Shown here: positions 1 through 9,458 of the stretch, one piece after another | Layout: the number at the start of each line of letters is the position of its first letter | Numbering within the stretch: the stretch's first letter is position 1 | Assembly (NCBI GenBank): GCA_910584195.1 | Contig: CAJTYV010000003.1 | Span: 62,001-126,000 of the forward strand | Direction: 5' to 3' | DNA: 64,000 nt | Source: an uncultured Ruminococcus sp. | Lineage (GTDB): Bacteria; Bacillota; Clostridia; Oscillospirales; Ruminococcaceae | Position numbers and translations under genes: made by a program | Notes under the pieces: generated by a model | What the model saw: only the letters and a program-made list of their open reading frames with translations | What the model was told of the DNA's origin: nothing | Databases searched by the model: none

Positions 1-101
1 GCAACGACCGCAATACTTATTATAAGCAAAACAAACACGACTATTCTGTCATATCTTACACGGTATTTTTTTTTGCTTCTTCTTTTGTCTCCCTTTGTCA
101 T
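1..101 (-). CDS. Membrane protein, N-terminal fragment cut by window edge
   Basis: The first 33 codons of a gene that runs off the left edge. It starts at an ATG with a good AAGGAG site 7 bases upstream. The product begins with a very basic cytoplasmic stretch (MTKGDKRRSKKKYRVRYDR) and then a hydrophobic run (IVVFVLLIISIAVV) that looks like a membrane anchor or uncleaved signal. That points to a type II membrane or exported protein. The remainder is outside the window, so no function can be given. Confidence 0.7.
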   Translation of the reverse strand, partial: MTKGDKRRSKKKYRVRYDRIVVFVLLIISIAVV

Positions 102-166
102 ATCTTTTCTCCTTAATTTTGTTTCTTTTTATCTCTGTTTTTTCCTTAGGATAATACCCAATTAAA

Positions 167-195
167 ATTATAGCATAAATATTACTTTATGTAAA
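167..195 (-). promoter_or_regulatory. Sigma-A-type promoter for the left-edge gene
   Basis: On the minus strand TTTACA is followed after 17 bases by a perfect TATAAT. It lies between the araC terminator and the start codon at 101, so it should drive the cut-off membrane protein gene. Confidence 0.65.
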
Positions 196-226
196 GGGCT
201 TTTAAAAATTTCACAAAAGAAACAAA

Positions 227-248
227 AACAGGGCAAAACTGCCCTGTT
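227..248 (-). terminator. Rho-independent terminator after the araC gene
   Basis: A perfect 9-bp stem (AACAGGGCA / TGCCCTGTT) with a four-base loop is followed on the minus strand by TTTTTG. It lies directly behind the stop of the AraC regulator. Confidence 0.85.
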
Positions 249-256
249 CGAGTATA

Positions 257-1033
257 TCAAAGCTGTTTTCTTCTGTATTCGCTTGGAGTACACCCCATAT
301 GCTGACGAAACTGCCGCATAAAGTACGACTCGCTTTCATAACCGCATTTTTCCGCGATCATACCCACTGAAAGCTCAGTTTCCAACAGAAGCCTGCATGC
401 ATAAGATAAACGGCTCTTTATAGCGTCCTGCCGAAAAGTCACGCCAAATGCCGCCATATATATCCTGTGAAAATAAGTTCTGCTTACAGCCAATCTCCTG
501 CAAAGCTTATCAACTGAAAGGTTTTCAACGGGGTCATCGTACATTTCACGCCGTATTTCTTTTAGCTGCGGATACCGCGGCACATCTTTCTCAGCCAACT
601 CGATACCGCACACTGCCTCCTCCAGTGATATTAATATAATTCGAAGATAAAGCTCGCAAAGCTCCGTCTTGCGTCTGCAAACAGTACGACAATTCATATC
701 AAGATTTTTTATTGCTTCGGCAATACTATAATCATCATACACTTCCACCGGAGTATTAAGCGGAATTTCCAGATCTGCAATGTACTGCTTATCAGCAGAA
801 GACGGACGAAACTGAACAAGGTCATATTTTAGTCCACGGATGCCCGTACCTCGGAAACATCTGCTTATACCGTCTTTGTAAAGTATAGCCGCACCATTGG
901 AAAATATTCTGTCAGTTCCGCCTATGGTAAATATCACCGGACTCCTGAATAAATACAGACAATAGTCCTGAACGGTACTGCCCTTTATTTCTGCGGAACG
1001 GCTTTCGGCAGTTCTTATTTTCGTGATTTTCAT
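257..1033 (-). CDS. AraC-family transcriptional regulator
   Basis: A 258-residue regulator with the typical two helix-turn-helix units in the C-terminal 100 residues. The first is around KLCRRLAVSRTYFHRIY (about 177-193). The second begins near residue 222 with VGMIAEKCGYESESYFMRQF and ends in the family signature GCTPSEYRRK. The N-terminal 150 residues should form the ligand-sensing cupin-like half; its ligand cannot be read from sequence. Only 35 bases separate it from the transketolase gene upstream, with no terminator between, so the two are probably co-transcribed. The ribosome binding site is weak. A sugar-responsive role fits the neighbour but is inference. Confidence 0.85.
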   Translation of the reverse strand: MKITKIRTAESRSAEIKGSTVQDYCLYLFRSPVIFTIGGTDRIFSNGAAILYKDGISRCFRGTGIRGLKYDLVQFRPSSADKQYIADLEIPLNTPVEVYDDYSIAEAIKNLDMNCRTVCRRKTELCELYLRIILISLEEAVCGIELAEKDVPRYPQLKEIRREMYDDPVENLSVDKLCRRLAVSRTYFHRIYMAAFGVTFRQDAIKSRLSYACRLLLETELSVGMIAEKCGYESESYFMRQFRQHMGCTPSEYRRKQL

Positions 1034-1068
1034 AATTATTACTGCATTGACACAAAAATTTACTGATA

Positions 1069-2016
1069 TTACTTGAGATTAACGGCTTCTTTTACCTTGT
1101 TTACAATATTTTCAGCAGAGAGACCGAATTCCTTAAGCAGATCGACAGCCGGACCCGAGTGACCGAATTCGTCGTTTACACCTATCTTCACTACGGGAAC
1201 GGGACAGCATTCCGTAACTGTCTCGGCTACGGCAGAACCCAATCCGCCGATAACGCTGTGTTCCTCAGCCGTAACGATAACGCCGGTTTCTTTTGCGCAT
1301 TTGCAGATAAGCTCCTTGTCAAGCGGTTTTATTGTGTGAATATTTACAACTCTTGCGGAAATTCCCTCTGCTTCGAGAGTTTTTGCTGCTTCGAGAGCTT
1401 CGTTTACCAAAAGACCTGTGGCTGCAATAGTTACATCGTTTCCGTCTTTAAGAACAACGCCCTTGCCAAGCTCAAATTTATATGTCTCGGCATCGTTTAT
1501 CACCGGTACTGCAAGCCGTCCGAATCTCATATAAACAGGACCATTGAAGTCCAAAGCAGCTTTTACTGCCGCACGAGCTTCCACATCGTCGCATGGATTG
1601 ATTATCGTCATGCCGGGGATCGTCCTCATAAGGGCGATATCCTCATTGCACTGATGAGTTGCACCGTCCTCGCCTACTGAAATACCTGCATGAGTTGCGC
1701 CTATTTTTACATTGAGGTGCGGATAACCGATAGAATTACGGACTATCTCATAGGCGCGTCCTGCTGCAAACATCGCGAACGTGCTTGCGAACGGTATCTT
1801 ACCGCTTGCAGCAAGTCCTGCCGCCACGCCCATCATGTTGGCTTCGGCAATTCCGCAGTCGAAAAAGCGTTCAGGATACGCTTTCTTGAAAATACCTGTT
1901 TTCGTAGCCGCAGCAAGGTCTGCGTCAAGCACGACCAGATCTTTATATTCCCCGGCAAGATCTCTCAGAGCCTCGCCGTAGCTTTCTCTTGTAGCCTTTT
2001 TGATAACGTCTGCCAT
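1069..2016 (-). CDS. Transketolase, C-terminal (pyrimidine-binding) subunit
   Basis: A 315-residue protein covering the Pyr and C-terminal domains of transketolase, which moves two-carbon ketol units in the pentose phosphate pathway. The Glu that activates thiamine diphosphate is in DCGIAEANMMG (E58). Many Firmicutes and archaea split transketolase into two adjacent genes, and this is the second half. Its start has a GGAGG site and lies 4 bases after the stop of the N-terminal subunit gene, so the two chains are made together. A 1-deoxyxylulose-5-phosphate synthase is unlikely because of the split form and length. Confidence 0.92.
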   Translation of the reverse strand: MADVIKKATRESYGEALRDLAGEYKDLVVLDADLAAATKTGIFKKAYPERFFDCGIAEANMMGVAAGLAASGKIPFASTFAMFAAGRAYEIVRNSIGYPHLNVKIGATHAGISVGEDGATHQCNEDIALMRTIPGMTIINPCDDVEARAAVKAALDFNGPVYMRFGRLAVPVINDAETYKFELGKGVVLKDGNDVTIAATGLLVNEALEAAKTLEAEGISARVVNIHTIKPLDKELICKCAKETGVIVTAEEHSVIGGLGSAVAETVTECCPVPVVKIGVNDEFGHSGPAVDLLKEFGLSAENIVNKVKEAVNLK

Positions 2017-2020
2017 TGCC

Positions 2021-2860
2021 TTAATCCTCCAATTCCTTTAACTGTGCGTTAAGTTCAGCCATTGCCTGATCGTACTGTTCCTTGTTAGGAGCTGTACCGT
2101 GCCAACCCACCTGATTTTCCATAAAGGACACTCCTTTGCCCTTTGTGGACTTCTGAATAATAGCAACAGGCTTGCCTGAAATTGTTTCAGCTTCGGCAAA
2201 AGCGGATTCTATGCTGTTAAAGTCGTGAGCGTCCATAGTGATAACGTGCCAGCCGAATGCTGCGAATTTATCGGTTATAGGCTCGGGAGAACATACCTCT
2301 GTTATTTTTCCGTCGATTTGCAGACCGTTGTTGTCAACTATGGCAATAAGATTATCAAGTTTGTAATGAGCGGCAAACATGGCAGCCTCCCATACCTGAC
2401 CCTCTTCTATTTCGCCGTCGCCCAAAACCGAGTAAACTTTGTAGGATTTATTATCGAGCTTGCCTGCGAGAGCCATACCTGCCGCCGCCGATATTCCCTG
2501 ACCCAAAGAACCGCTTGACATATCAATACCGGGAATATGGATACAAGGGTGCCCCTGAAGCATTGCGCCTATATGACGCAGTGATTTCAGCTCCTCCTCG
2601 GGAAAATAGCCTTTCTGAGCAAGGACAGAATAAAGCGCCGGTGCAGTATGTCCCTTTGAAAGTACGAAACGGTCTCTGTCGGAATTATCAGGGTCTTTGG
2701 GGTCGACGTTCATTTTAGAGAAATACAGATAAGTCAGGGTATCGCTGATAGACAGCGATCCGCCGGGGTGACCCGATTTTGCGTTATAAGTTCCCTCGAT
2801 AACGCCCATTCTTACTTTGCAGGCAATTTTCTGCAAATTTTTTTTCATTTCTGCGTCCAT
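2021..2860 (-). CDS. Transketolase, N-terminal (ThDP-binding) subunit
   Basis: About 279 residues, the diphosphate-binding half of a split transketolase. The ThDP motif is visible as GDG (about 147-149), followed some 30 residues later by NN (about 177-178). Conserved SGHPGGSLS and FVLSKGHTAPALY segments carry substrate-binding His residues. I chose the ATG preceded by GGAGG and four spacer bases; an in-frame ATG four codons upstream overlaps that site and cannot use it. It forms an operon with the C-terminal subunit and probably the AraC regulator. It supplies the non-oxidative pentose phosphate pathway, which matters for growth on plant-wall pentoses. Confidence 0.92.
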   Translation of the reverse strand: MDAEMKKNLQKIACKVRMGVIEGTYNAKSGHPGGSLSISDTLTYLYFSKMNVDPKDPDNSDRDRFVLSKGHTAPALYSVLAQKGYFPEEELKSLRHIGAMLQGHPCIHIPGIDMSSGSLGQGISAAAGMALAGKLDNKSYKVYSVLGDGEIEEGQVWEAAMFAAHYKLDNLIAIVDNNGLQIDGKITEVCSPEPITDKFAAFGWHVITMDAHDFNSIESAFAEAETISGKPVAIIQKSTKGKGVSFMENQVGWHGTAPNKEQYDQAMAELNAQLKELED

Positions 2861-2967
2861 AATGACCTCCATTTATACATTTTTAAATAATGCAGCAAAA
2901 TTATCCGTAACTTTAACGAATTCTTTTATCCTCTTTGCTTCTTGTCATAGGAAGATTCTTTGAACTC

Positions 2968-2996
2968 TTTGGCAGGAAGTGCGAAAGACAGAGTCC
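2968..2996 (-). repeat. Copy of a short G+C-rich intergenic repeat
   Basis: On the minus strand GGACTCTGTC and, about 20 bases on, CCTGCCAAAG match a second copy at 18985-19014 with similar spacing. It lies between the HAD gene stop and the transketolase start. This copy has lost the palindrome present in the other. Confidence 0.5.
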
Positions 2997-3000
2997 TTCG

Positions 3001-3825
3001 CTAAAGCTGCCGACAGTTTTCTTCAATTATGTAATCTATAAGTTCAGCAACCGCGCCCTCATCATTTGTTTTGTCAAGGACAATATCTGCGGCTTTTTTT
3101 ACCGATTCCTCGGCATTAGCAGGACACGCTCCGATGTCCGCCGCTTTTATCATTTCAATATCGTTGTCAAAATCGCCTATAGAAATAAAGGTATAGTCCT
3201 CCATTCCCTCAAGATGCCTGTATTCTTTCAGCGCAGTTCCCTTGCTGATACCCTTTGGCAGCATTTCAAGGAAGATTTCCGAAGATCTCACAAAATCGAC
3301 TTCCTTTTCATAGCCAAGCTGGCGAACCAAAAGTTCCAGATTCTGTATATCATCGGGAGCAAGCGCAAAAAGAACTTTCAGCCATCCGCCCTCGGGGATC
3401 TCTGTAATATCCTTAAACTGCGGAGTAACACCGCACAGCCTCGTATGCAGCTGCTGATATTCCGTATTGCTGAAAACGTATGTACCCTCAGCAGTCAGAA
3501 CCTCTCCGCCTACTTCCGGCATAAGTCTCAGTATCTCGGCAGTCATTGTACGCGACTGACTCGGAAGCGAATGCGAAACAAGAATCTTATTCTCTCCGTA
3601 ATCATATATTGCTCCGCCGTTATACATTATTATCGGCTCACGCAGGTCTATTATACTTCGATACTGTTCGAAAGACTGTATCGTCCTGCCCGTAGCGACC
3701 GTAAATCTGCCTCCCATTGCAATAAATCTGTTTAACGCCGTCCTGTCGGCATTGTTTATTTGTTTTTTGGAATTAAGGAGAGTTCCGTCCATGTCGCTCA
3801 GCAAAATAGTCTTGTTAATATCCAC
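3001..3825 (-). CDS. Cof-type HAD-IIB phosphatase
   Basis: A 274-residue haloacid-dehalogenase hydrolase of the Cof/YbiV type. Motif I is LLSDMDGTLLNS, with the nucleophilic and acid/base Asp pair near the N-terminus. Motif IV is IGDFDNDIEMIKAADIG near residue 215, followed by an ACPANA-type segment. The large insert between them is the IIB cap that selects the substrate. Such enzymes dephosphorylate sugar phosphates or cofactors such as FMN and PLP; the real substrate is unknown. It follows the pseudouridine synthase gene after 8 bases and looks like the last gene of the long ylm-type operon. Confidence 0.88.
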   Translation of the reverse strand: MDINKTILLSDMDGTLLNSKKQINNADRTALNRFIAMGGRFTVATGRTIQSFEQYRSIIDLREPIIMYNGGAIYDYGENKILVSHSLPSQSRTMTAEILRLMPEVGGEVLTAEGTYVFSNTEYQQLHTRLCGVTPQFKDITEIPEGGWLKVLFALAPDDIQNLELLVRQLGYEKEVDFVRSSEIFLEMLPKGISKGTALKEYRHLEGMEDYTFISIGDFDNDIEMIKAADIGACPANAEESVKKAADIVLDKTNDEGAVAELIDYIIEENCRQL

Positions 3826-3833
3826 GGCTTCCC

Positions 3834-4748
3834 CTAACTCCTTTCCAATTTATTAATTATCGAGACAAAATATTCAGGCAATGGGCTTGTAAACTCCATA
3901 TACTTATGCGCAGATGGATGAATAAATCCGATTTTACGGGCGTGGAGACATTGTCCCTCGATACCCTTATACGATTTGCCGTACACTTCGTCACCAAGAA
4001 TGGGATGCCCAATGTATGCCATATGGACGCGTATCTGATGCGTTCGGCCCGTTTCAAGACGGCAGCGAATATGCGCGTACCCTCCGTACTGCTTTATCAC
4101 GCTGTAGTGAGTTACCGCATTCCGTGAATTTTCAGACGTAACGCACATTTTCTTACGTTCTGTCTTATGTCTGCCAATAGGAGCGTCCACTGTTCCCTCA
4201 GTTTCCTTAAAATATCCGCATGCCACAGCTTCGTACTCGCGTGTAAAACTATGTGATTTTATCTGCTCCGACAAATGCAGGTGAGCCTTATCATTCTTCG
4301 CAACTATCAGCAGTCCGCTGGTGTTTTTGTCGATACGGTGGACAATTCCGGGTCGGATAACTCCGTTTATCCCTGAAAGGCTGTCTCCGCAGTAATAAAG
4401 CAGAGCGTTCACTAAAGTTCCGCTGTAATTTCCGTGAGCAGGATGAACTACCATTCCTTTCGGTTTATTGACCACCAACAAATCGGAATCCTCATAAATT
4501 ATATTCAAAGGAATGTTTTCGGGAACGGCATCCGTCGGTTCCGGCTCGGGCATTTCCACCGAAACTGTCTCGTTTCCTTTTATTTTGTAATTTTTACTTA
4601 CACTTTTTCCGCTGACAGTTACGGCGTTTTTAGAAATTATGACCTGAACCGCCGAACGCGTAAGCTCTGTAATACGCTCAGAAATATATTTGTCAATACG
4701 CTTGCCGCAGTCCTCTGACGTACATACAAGAGTTATAATTTCACTCAT
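3834..4748 (-). CDS. RluA/RluD-family ribosomal pseudouridine synthase
   Basis: About 304 residues. An N-terminal S4 RNA-binding domain (GKRIDKYISERI) is followed by the RluA catalytic domain with the signature HRIDKNTSGLL, whose Asp is the catalytic residue. It isomerises uridines in 23S rRNA, most likely in the RluD manner. A longer reading frame exists upstream, but the chosen ATG overlaps the end of lspA by 8 bases, a normal coupled arrangement also found next to lspA in other Firmicutes (ylyB). The exact target uridines cannot be told from sequence. Confidence 0.9.
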   Translation of the reverse strand: MSEIITLVCTSEDCGKRIDKYISERITELTRSAVQVIISKNAVTVSGKSVSKNYKIKGNETVSVEMPEPEPTDAVPENIPLNIIYEDSDLLVVNKPKGMVVHPAHGNYSGTLVNALLYYCGDSLSGINGVIRPGIVHRIDKNTSGLLIVAKNDKAHLHLSEQIKSHSFTREYEAVACGYFKETEGTVDAPIGRHKTERKKMCVTSENSRNAVTHYSVIKQYGGYAHIRCRLETGRTHQIRVHMAYIGHPILGDEVYGKSYKGIEGQCLHARKIGFIHPSAHKYMEFTSPLPEYFVSIINKLERS

Positions 4749-5247
4749 TTTCTTTGACCTCAGCAGCCGCCTTTTTAGCCCTTTCCTTCTTAGGTTCAAT
4801 AAAGAGCATATAGACTATTATCAGCACAAAAGCACATGTCACGCATATATCTGCAACATTGAAAATTGCAAAATGAAACATCTTTATTTCAAACATATCC
4901 ACAACATAACCAAAGCGGATACGGTCTATAAGATTTCCGATGCCGCCGGCAACAAAAAGCATTATAGTCCAGCTCATAAATCTTGATTTTTTCCAAGCGC
5001 CGAACATAGCGATTATCCCGGCTATTACGACCAATGACGTAAATCCGACCAAAAACCATCTTTGTCCTGACATGCTGCCAAATATCGCGCCGTCATTTTC
5101 AAGGTAGGTCAGATCAAGAATATCAAAATCTCCGATATGAAGAAAATCCATGCTTTTTACAGGCTGAAGCGTATGGACTGCCCAATATTTAACAAGCTGA
5201 TCCGCTCCTATCAGAACGAGTGCAGCAATAACAAGCAGTATGCTCAT
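4741..5247 (-). CDS. lspA: Lipoprotein signal peptidase (signal peptidase II)
   Basis: About 168 residues and four membrane helices. The enzyme cuts the signal peptide from prolipoproteins after lipid attachment to Cys. The two catalytic Asp residues are seen in GNLIDRIRFGYVVDMFEI, and the N-terminal ADQLVKYWAV motif is typical. I place the start at the ATG behind AAAGGA rather than at a frame opening 15 codons upstream. The C-terminus is rich in Lys and Glu. It follows ileS as in many bacteria and should process the many lipoproteins encoded here. Confidence 0.93.
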   Translation of the reverse strand: MSILLVIAALVLIGADQLVKYWAVHTLQPVKSMDFLHIGDFDILDLTYLENDGAIFGSMSGQRWFLVGFTSLVVIAGIIAMFGAWKKSRFMSWTIMLFVAGGIGNLIDRIRFGYVVDMFEIKMFHFAIFNVADICVTCAFVLIIVYMLFIEPKKERAKKAAAEVKENE

Positions 5248-5303
5248 ATTTTTCCTTTCAAGCTTATTGCCTGCCGATACACCAGCAGGCAATATAGTAC
5301 AAA

Positions 5304-8072
5304 TTACATGTCAATGTTAACTGCGCATCTCTCACAAAGAGACGGATGCTTACAGTCTGTTCCCACATACTTTGAATAACACCAGCACCTCTCGCACTTG
5401 CCGCCCTCTGCCGCTTCAACAGCAAATACAATGTCGCCCTCTCCTTTTTCAACAACAATATCGGAAACGATAAGTATTTCCTTGAGCCTTTCTGCAAGGG
5501 ACACGCAGCGGTCGTAGTCAGCGCCGGCCTTTACAATGACTTTAGCTTCAAGAGATTTGCCGATGACCTTAGCGTTTCGCGCTTCCTCAAGAGCTTTATT
5601 GGCAGCTTCACGCACGCCGTATATGAAGCTCCACTTTTCAACGAAAGCATCGTCATATACAAGTCCCGACTTTTCGGGCATCTGATTAAGGAAAACGCTC
5701 TCCTTATCGTCCTCGGAGCTGTGCGGCATGAACTGCCATATCTCCTCAGCCGTGAATGAAATTATAGGAGCTGCAAGACGCGTAAGCGCACTGAGAATAC
5801 GATACATAACAGTCTGAGCGGCGCGGCGGATCTCTGAATCCTCTTTTTCACAGTAAAGCCTGTCCTTGATAATATCAAGATAGAAGTTTGACATATCAAC
5901 TACGCAGAAATTATGAACAGCATGGAAAGCAATATGGAAATCGTACTTTTCGTAACCATCTTTTACCGTGTCGATAAGAGCGTCCAGCTTCATCATCGCC
6001 CACTTATCAAGCTCCGTGAGCTTATCGTAGGAAACGCAGTCCTTATCGGGATCAAATCCGCTGCCGTTGCCGAGATTGCCGAGGATATATCTTGCAGTAT
6101 TTCTTATCTTCTTGTATGCGTCCGAAAGCTGACTAAGGATAGTTTTGGAAATTCTGATGTCGCTGTGATAGTCCGAAGAAGCTACCCAGAGACGAAGTAT
6201 ATCCGCGCCGTACTGGTCTGTTATCTCCTGTGGGTCAATACCGTTTCCGAGGGACTTGTGCATAACTTTACCCTCGCCGTCAACTACCCAGCCGTGAGTA
6301 CATACTGCCTTATAAGGCGCAGTACCCTTATATACTACAGACGTAAGAAGCGATGACTGGAACCAGCCTCTGTACTGATCTGCGCCCTCCAAATAGAGGT
6401 CAGCAGGCCATGACAGGCTGTCAAAATCGTCCATAACGGCAGTATGCGAAACGCCGCTGTCGAACCATACGTCCATAATGTCATATTCCTTGGTGAATTC
6501 ACCGCAGCCGCATTCACACTTTACCGTATCAGGGATAAACTCACAGGCTTCCTTAATCCACCAGGCGTCAGAACCCTCTTTTCGGAACAAATCGGCTATA
6601 GCCTTGATAGTTTCATCAGTGTAGATCGGCTTTCCGCAATCCTTACAATATACAACCGGAATAGGCACTCCCCATGTTCTCTGACGGCTTATGCACCAGT
6701 CGGAACGATCGCGAACCATTCCCTTGATACGTTCCTCGCCCCATTCGGGAATCCACTGAACATTCTCGATAGCCTTAACCGCATCGTCCTTAAAACCATT
6801 CACGGAACAGAACCACTGCTCTGTAGCACGATAAATGATAGGACTGTTGCATCTCCAGCAGTGCGGATACTGGTGGACTATCTTCTGTGTAGCAAGCATT
6901 GCGCCGACCTCGGTGAGCTTTGCCGCGATAGCCTTGTTAGCCTCGTCAGTGTCCATGCCCTCAAATTCGCCGGCTTCCGCTGTCTGTTTTCCTTTGGAGT
7001 CAACGCAAACGATGATTCCGATGTCATCGTAGTTCTTGCAGACCTCAAAGTCCTCTACACCGTAACCCGGAGCTGTGTGAACGCAGCCTGTACCGCTTTC
7101 AAGAGTTACGTGGTCTCCGATAATAACAGGAGACAGACGGTCGTAAAGAGGATGCTTTGTTTTCATTCCCTCCAGCTCTGCACCGGTAAAGATATGCTCT
7201 GTTGTGTAATCAGTAATTCCGGCATTTTCCATAGTTGTGCGGACAAGCTCCTCAGCCATGACGTAATACTCGCCGTTAGCCTTAACAAGCGTATAATTAT
7301 ACTCAGGACCGAGACATACAGCAAGGTTTCCGGGGATAGTCCATGTAGTGGTCGTCCAGATAACGAAGAATATCTTCGACAGATCAAGTCCTAAAGCTGT
7401 GAAGATACCCTTATCATCGGTAACGTTAAACTTCACGTAGATAGAATAGCAGGGATCGTTTGAGTACTCGATCTCAGCCTCGGCAAGAGCTGTGTTACAA
7501 TCGGGACACCAGTAAACAGGCTTCAGACCCTTGTACATATAGCCTTTTTTAGCCATTTCGCCAAATACTTCAACCTGACGCGCTTCATATTCGGGACGCA
7601 GCGTGAGATAGGGATAATCGTAGTCGCCAAGAGAACCGAGTCTCTTGAACTGCTTCATCTGATTGGCAACATGAGTCATGGCATAATCATGACAGTGCTT
7701 TCTCAGTTCAACAGGCGGAATCGCGCCGTTTTCAACGCCGATAGCTTTCATTGCTTTAAGCTCGATAGGCAGACCGTGAGTATCCCAGCCGGGAACATAG
7801 GGTGAACAAAATCCGCTCATGTTTTTGTATTTGACAATAAAATCTTTAAGTGTCTTGTTAAGAGCCGTACCAAGATGAATCTCTCCGTTTGCATAAGGAG
7901 GACCATCGTGGAGTATAAATGCAGGCTTGCCCGCATTCTTTTCGATCATTTTATAGTAGAGCCTGCCGCTCTCCCATTTTTCAAGGGTCTCAGGCTCTCT
8001 TTTAGGCAGATTTCCGCGCATCGGGAAGTCTGTTTTCGGTAAATTAAGAGTTGAATTGTAATCCTGTGCCAT
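5304..8072 (-). CDS. ileS: Isoleucyl-tRNA synthetase
   Basis: A 922-residue class Ia tRNA synthetase, normal length for the bacterial type. The HIGH-like motif is in HDGPPYANGEIHLGTALN. The KMSKS loop appears as the clostridial variant KVMHKSLGNG. The editing (CP1) domain contains WTTTTWTIPGN. The C-terminal zinc-binding part has CERCWCYSKYVG followed by a second CERC. No T-box or other leader is visible in the 61 bases between it and divIVA, so it seems to depend on the upstream operon. Ribosome binding site AAAAGGA. Confidence 0.97.
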   Translation of the reverse strand: MAQDYNSTLNLPKTDFPMRGNLPKREPETLEKWESGRLYYKMIEKNAGKPAFILHDGPPYANGEIHLGTALNKTLKDFIVKYKNMSGFCSPYVPGWDTHGLPIELKAMKAIGVENGAIPPVELRKHCHDYAMTHVANQMKQFKRLGSLGDYDYPYLTLRPEYEARQVEVFGEMAKKGYMYKGLKPVYWCPDCNTALAEAEIEYSNDPCYSIYVKFNVTDDKGIFTALGLDLSKIFFVIWTTTTWTIPGNLAVCLGPEYNYTLVKANGEYYVMAEELVRTTMENAGITDYTTEHIFTGAELEGMKTKHPLYDRLSPVIIGDHVTLESGTGCVHTAPGYGVEDFEVCKNYDDIGIIVCVDSKGKQTAEAGEFEGMDTDEANKAIAAKLTEVGAMLATQKIVHQYPHCWRCNSPIIYRATEQWFCSVNGFKDDAVKAIENVQWIPEWGEERIKGMVRDRSDWCISRQRTWGVPIPVVYCKDCGKPIYTDETIKAIADLFRKEGSDAWWIKEACEFIPDTVKCECGCGEFTKEYDIMDVWFDSGVSHTAVMDDFDSLSWPADLYLEGADQYRGWFQSSLLTSVVYKGTAPYKAVCTHGWVVDGEGKVMHKSLGNGIDPQEITDQYGADILRLWVASSDYHSDIRISKTILSQLSDAYKKIRNTARYILGNLGNGSGFDPDKDCVSYDKLTELDKWAMMKLDALIDTVKDGYEKYDFHIAFHAVHNFCVVDMSNFYLDIIKDRLYCEKEDSEIRRAAQTVMYRILSALTRLAAPIISFTAEEIWQFMPHSSEDDKESVFLNQMPEKSGLVYDDAFVEKWSFIYGVREAANKALEEARNAKVIGKSLEAKVIVKAGADYDRCVSLAERLKEILIVSDIVVEKGEGDIVFAVEAAEGGKCERCWCYSKYVGTDCKHPSLCERCAVNIDM

Positions 8073-8133
8073 TATACCATTCCTTTTAGCTTAATATAGG
8101 AGCCGCTTTTCTGACTCTGCGCCTTCAATAAAA

Positions 8134-8685
8134 TTATTCTTCGTTTCCTGCCGCTACGGCTGCTGCGATCTCCTCAGCAGTTTCCGTAACATCGTAATCG
8201 TCATCGTATGAATCCGGCATTGTTGAGATCATTTCAAGGTGAGATTTATACATATCGAAAAGGCTCTTCTTGAATTCTGCAACCTGACGGCGCGCCTCTG
8301 TAAGACTATCTTTCTCCTTTGCGATTTCAAGACGGTTTTTCTCCATAGCCTCAGCATGCTGACGTACTGCTTCGTCCTCAAGCTCCGCAGCCTTCGCCTG
8401 AGCTTCGGCGATAATTTCCTCCGCCTTTACATTAGCTTCATTTATGACCTGATGTCCCTGTTTCTGTGCGCCAAGAAGAGCGTCTTTAAGAGCGTCCTCG
8501 TCTTTCATATACTCTCTTACCTTATCTGCGAGTATCTGAATCTTATTGTTAGCCTCAAGACGGTCACGTTCCATCTCGTCAAGTTCTGCTTCCAGCTGTG
8601 AAAGAAATTCGTCTATTTCCTCCTGTTTATAGCCGAATGCAGCCTTTTCAAATCTTTTATTTCTCACATCTCTTGAAGTAATCAT
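8134..8685 (-). CDS. divIVA: DivIVA-family cell-division / polarity protein
   Basis: About 183 residues. The N-terminal DivIVA lipid-binding segment (SRDVRNKRFEKAAFGYKQEE, then a VDEFL-like IDEFLSQL) is followed by a long coiled coil rich in Glu, Lys and Ala and an acidic tail. It binds curved membrane at septa and poles and recruits other proteins. I place the start at the ATG six bases behind GAGGTG; a GTG three codons upstream is possible. The position after sepF and ylmH and before ileS is the standard Gram-positive dcw-distal order. Confidence 0.93.
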   Translation of the reverse strand: MITSRDVRNKRFEKAAFGYKQEEIDEFLSQLEAELDEMERDRLEANNKIQILADKVREYMKDEDALKDALLGAQKQGHQVINEANVKAEEIIAEAQAKAAELEDEAVRQHAEAMEKNRLEIAKEKDSLTEARRQVAEFKKSLFDMYKSHLEMISTMPDSYDDDYDVTETAEEIAAAVAAGNEE

Positions 8686-8696
8686 AACCTTCACCT

Positions 8697-9458
8697 CTAA
8701 ATATATTTTTTCAGAATTATGTGTATACGACCCTTTTTGGTAGTGCCGTTAATACCCGAAAGTACAAATCTTCCGCAGCCCCGTACAGAAAGCATGTCTC
8801 CCTCTTTAAGCTCATGAGATACCGAGGTCACAGGAAAATGATTTACTTCGGTTTTGTCGGAGCGGATAAGCCTTGCAGCATTTTCCCTGCCGATTCCTGC
8901 GGCAAGGCTTACAACGCAGTCAAGACGCAGTGAAGCCACAGTTCCGCTTATATTACGGAATTCCTGTTTGACCTCAAGCTGAAACGGTACATCGTCACAG
9001 ACCTTTACGCCTGTTCTGCCGATTTTTGATACCGTTGATAAAATAAGCTTAGCGGCAATTTCCGTAACAAACACCTGAGCAATTCCCTCATTCACGATAA
9101 TATCGCCCATTACCTCACGTTTCAGCCTCATACCCATAAAGCTTCCGAGGAAATCTCTGTGGGTAAGCTTATCTTCTTTTCTGAACTTAAAAGTAAGACA
9201 TTCAAGCGGAAATTCCTCAATAATATAATCCTCATAATAATCCGGAAAGACCGCAAGCATACGTCTTTGCGCTTCGGGAAAGCCGCCGTAGAGCATATAT
9301 TTCAGACCGCCTGTATTATATCTGCACCAGCGTTCGGCTTCGACACATTGCCGTTCATCGAGAAAATTTGAAAAACAGCATACTCCGTCCCTTTCGCATC
9401 GGTTTACAATATCATTCAGTCTTGCGGAAAAAAGCCTGTCCTCAACTTCGCCGTTCAT
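8697..9458 (-). CDS. ylmH: YlmH-type S4-domain RNA-binding protein
   Basis: A 253-residue protein. The N-terminal two thirds match the YlmH family, while the last 70 residues form an S4 RNA-binding domain ending in a GRFVLSGINGTTKKGR segment. The family belongs to the ylm cluster beside divIVA; YlmH in Bacillus has been linked to ribosome quality control and binding of stalled 50S subunits. The ATG overlaps the sepF stop by one base (TGATG), indicating coupled translation. Confidence 0.9.
   Translation of the reverse strand: MNGEVEDRLFSARLNDIVNRCERDGVCCFSNFLDERQCVEAERWCRYNTGGLKYMLYGGFPEAQRRMLAVFPDYYEDYIIEEFPLECLTFKFRKEDKLTHRDFLGSFMGMRLKREVMGDIIVNEGIAQVFVTEIAAKLILSTVSKIGRTGVKVCDDVPFQLEVKQEFRNISGTVASLRLDCVVSLAAGIGRENAARLIRSDKTEVNHFPVTSVSHELKEGDMLSVRGCGRFVLSGINGTTKKGRIHIILKKYI

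Noticed and set aside
6444..7394. A long plus-strand frame of 316 codons inside ileS
   Set aside because: It is the opposite-strand shadow of a well-supported tRNA synthetase and has no family features.
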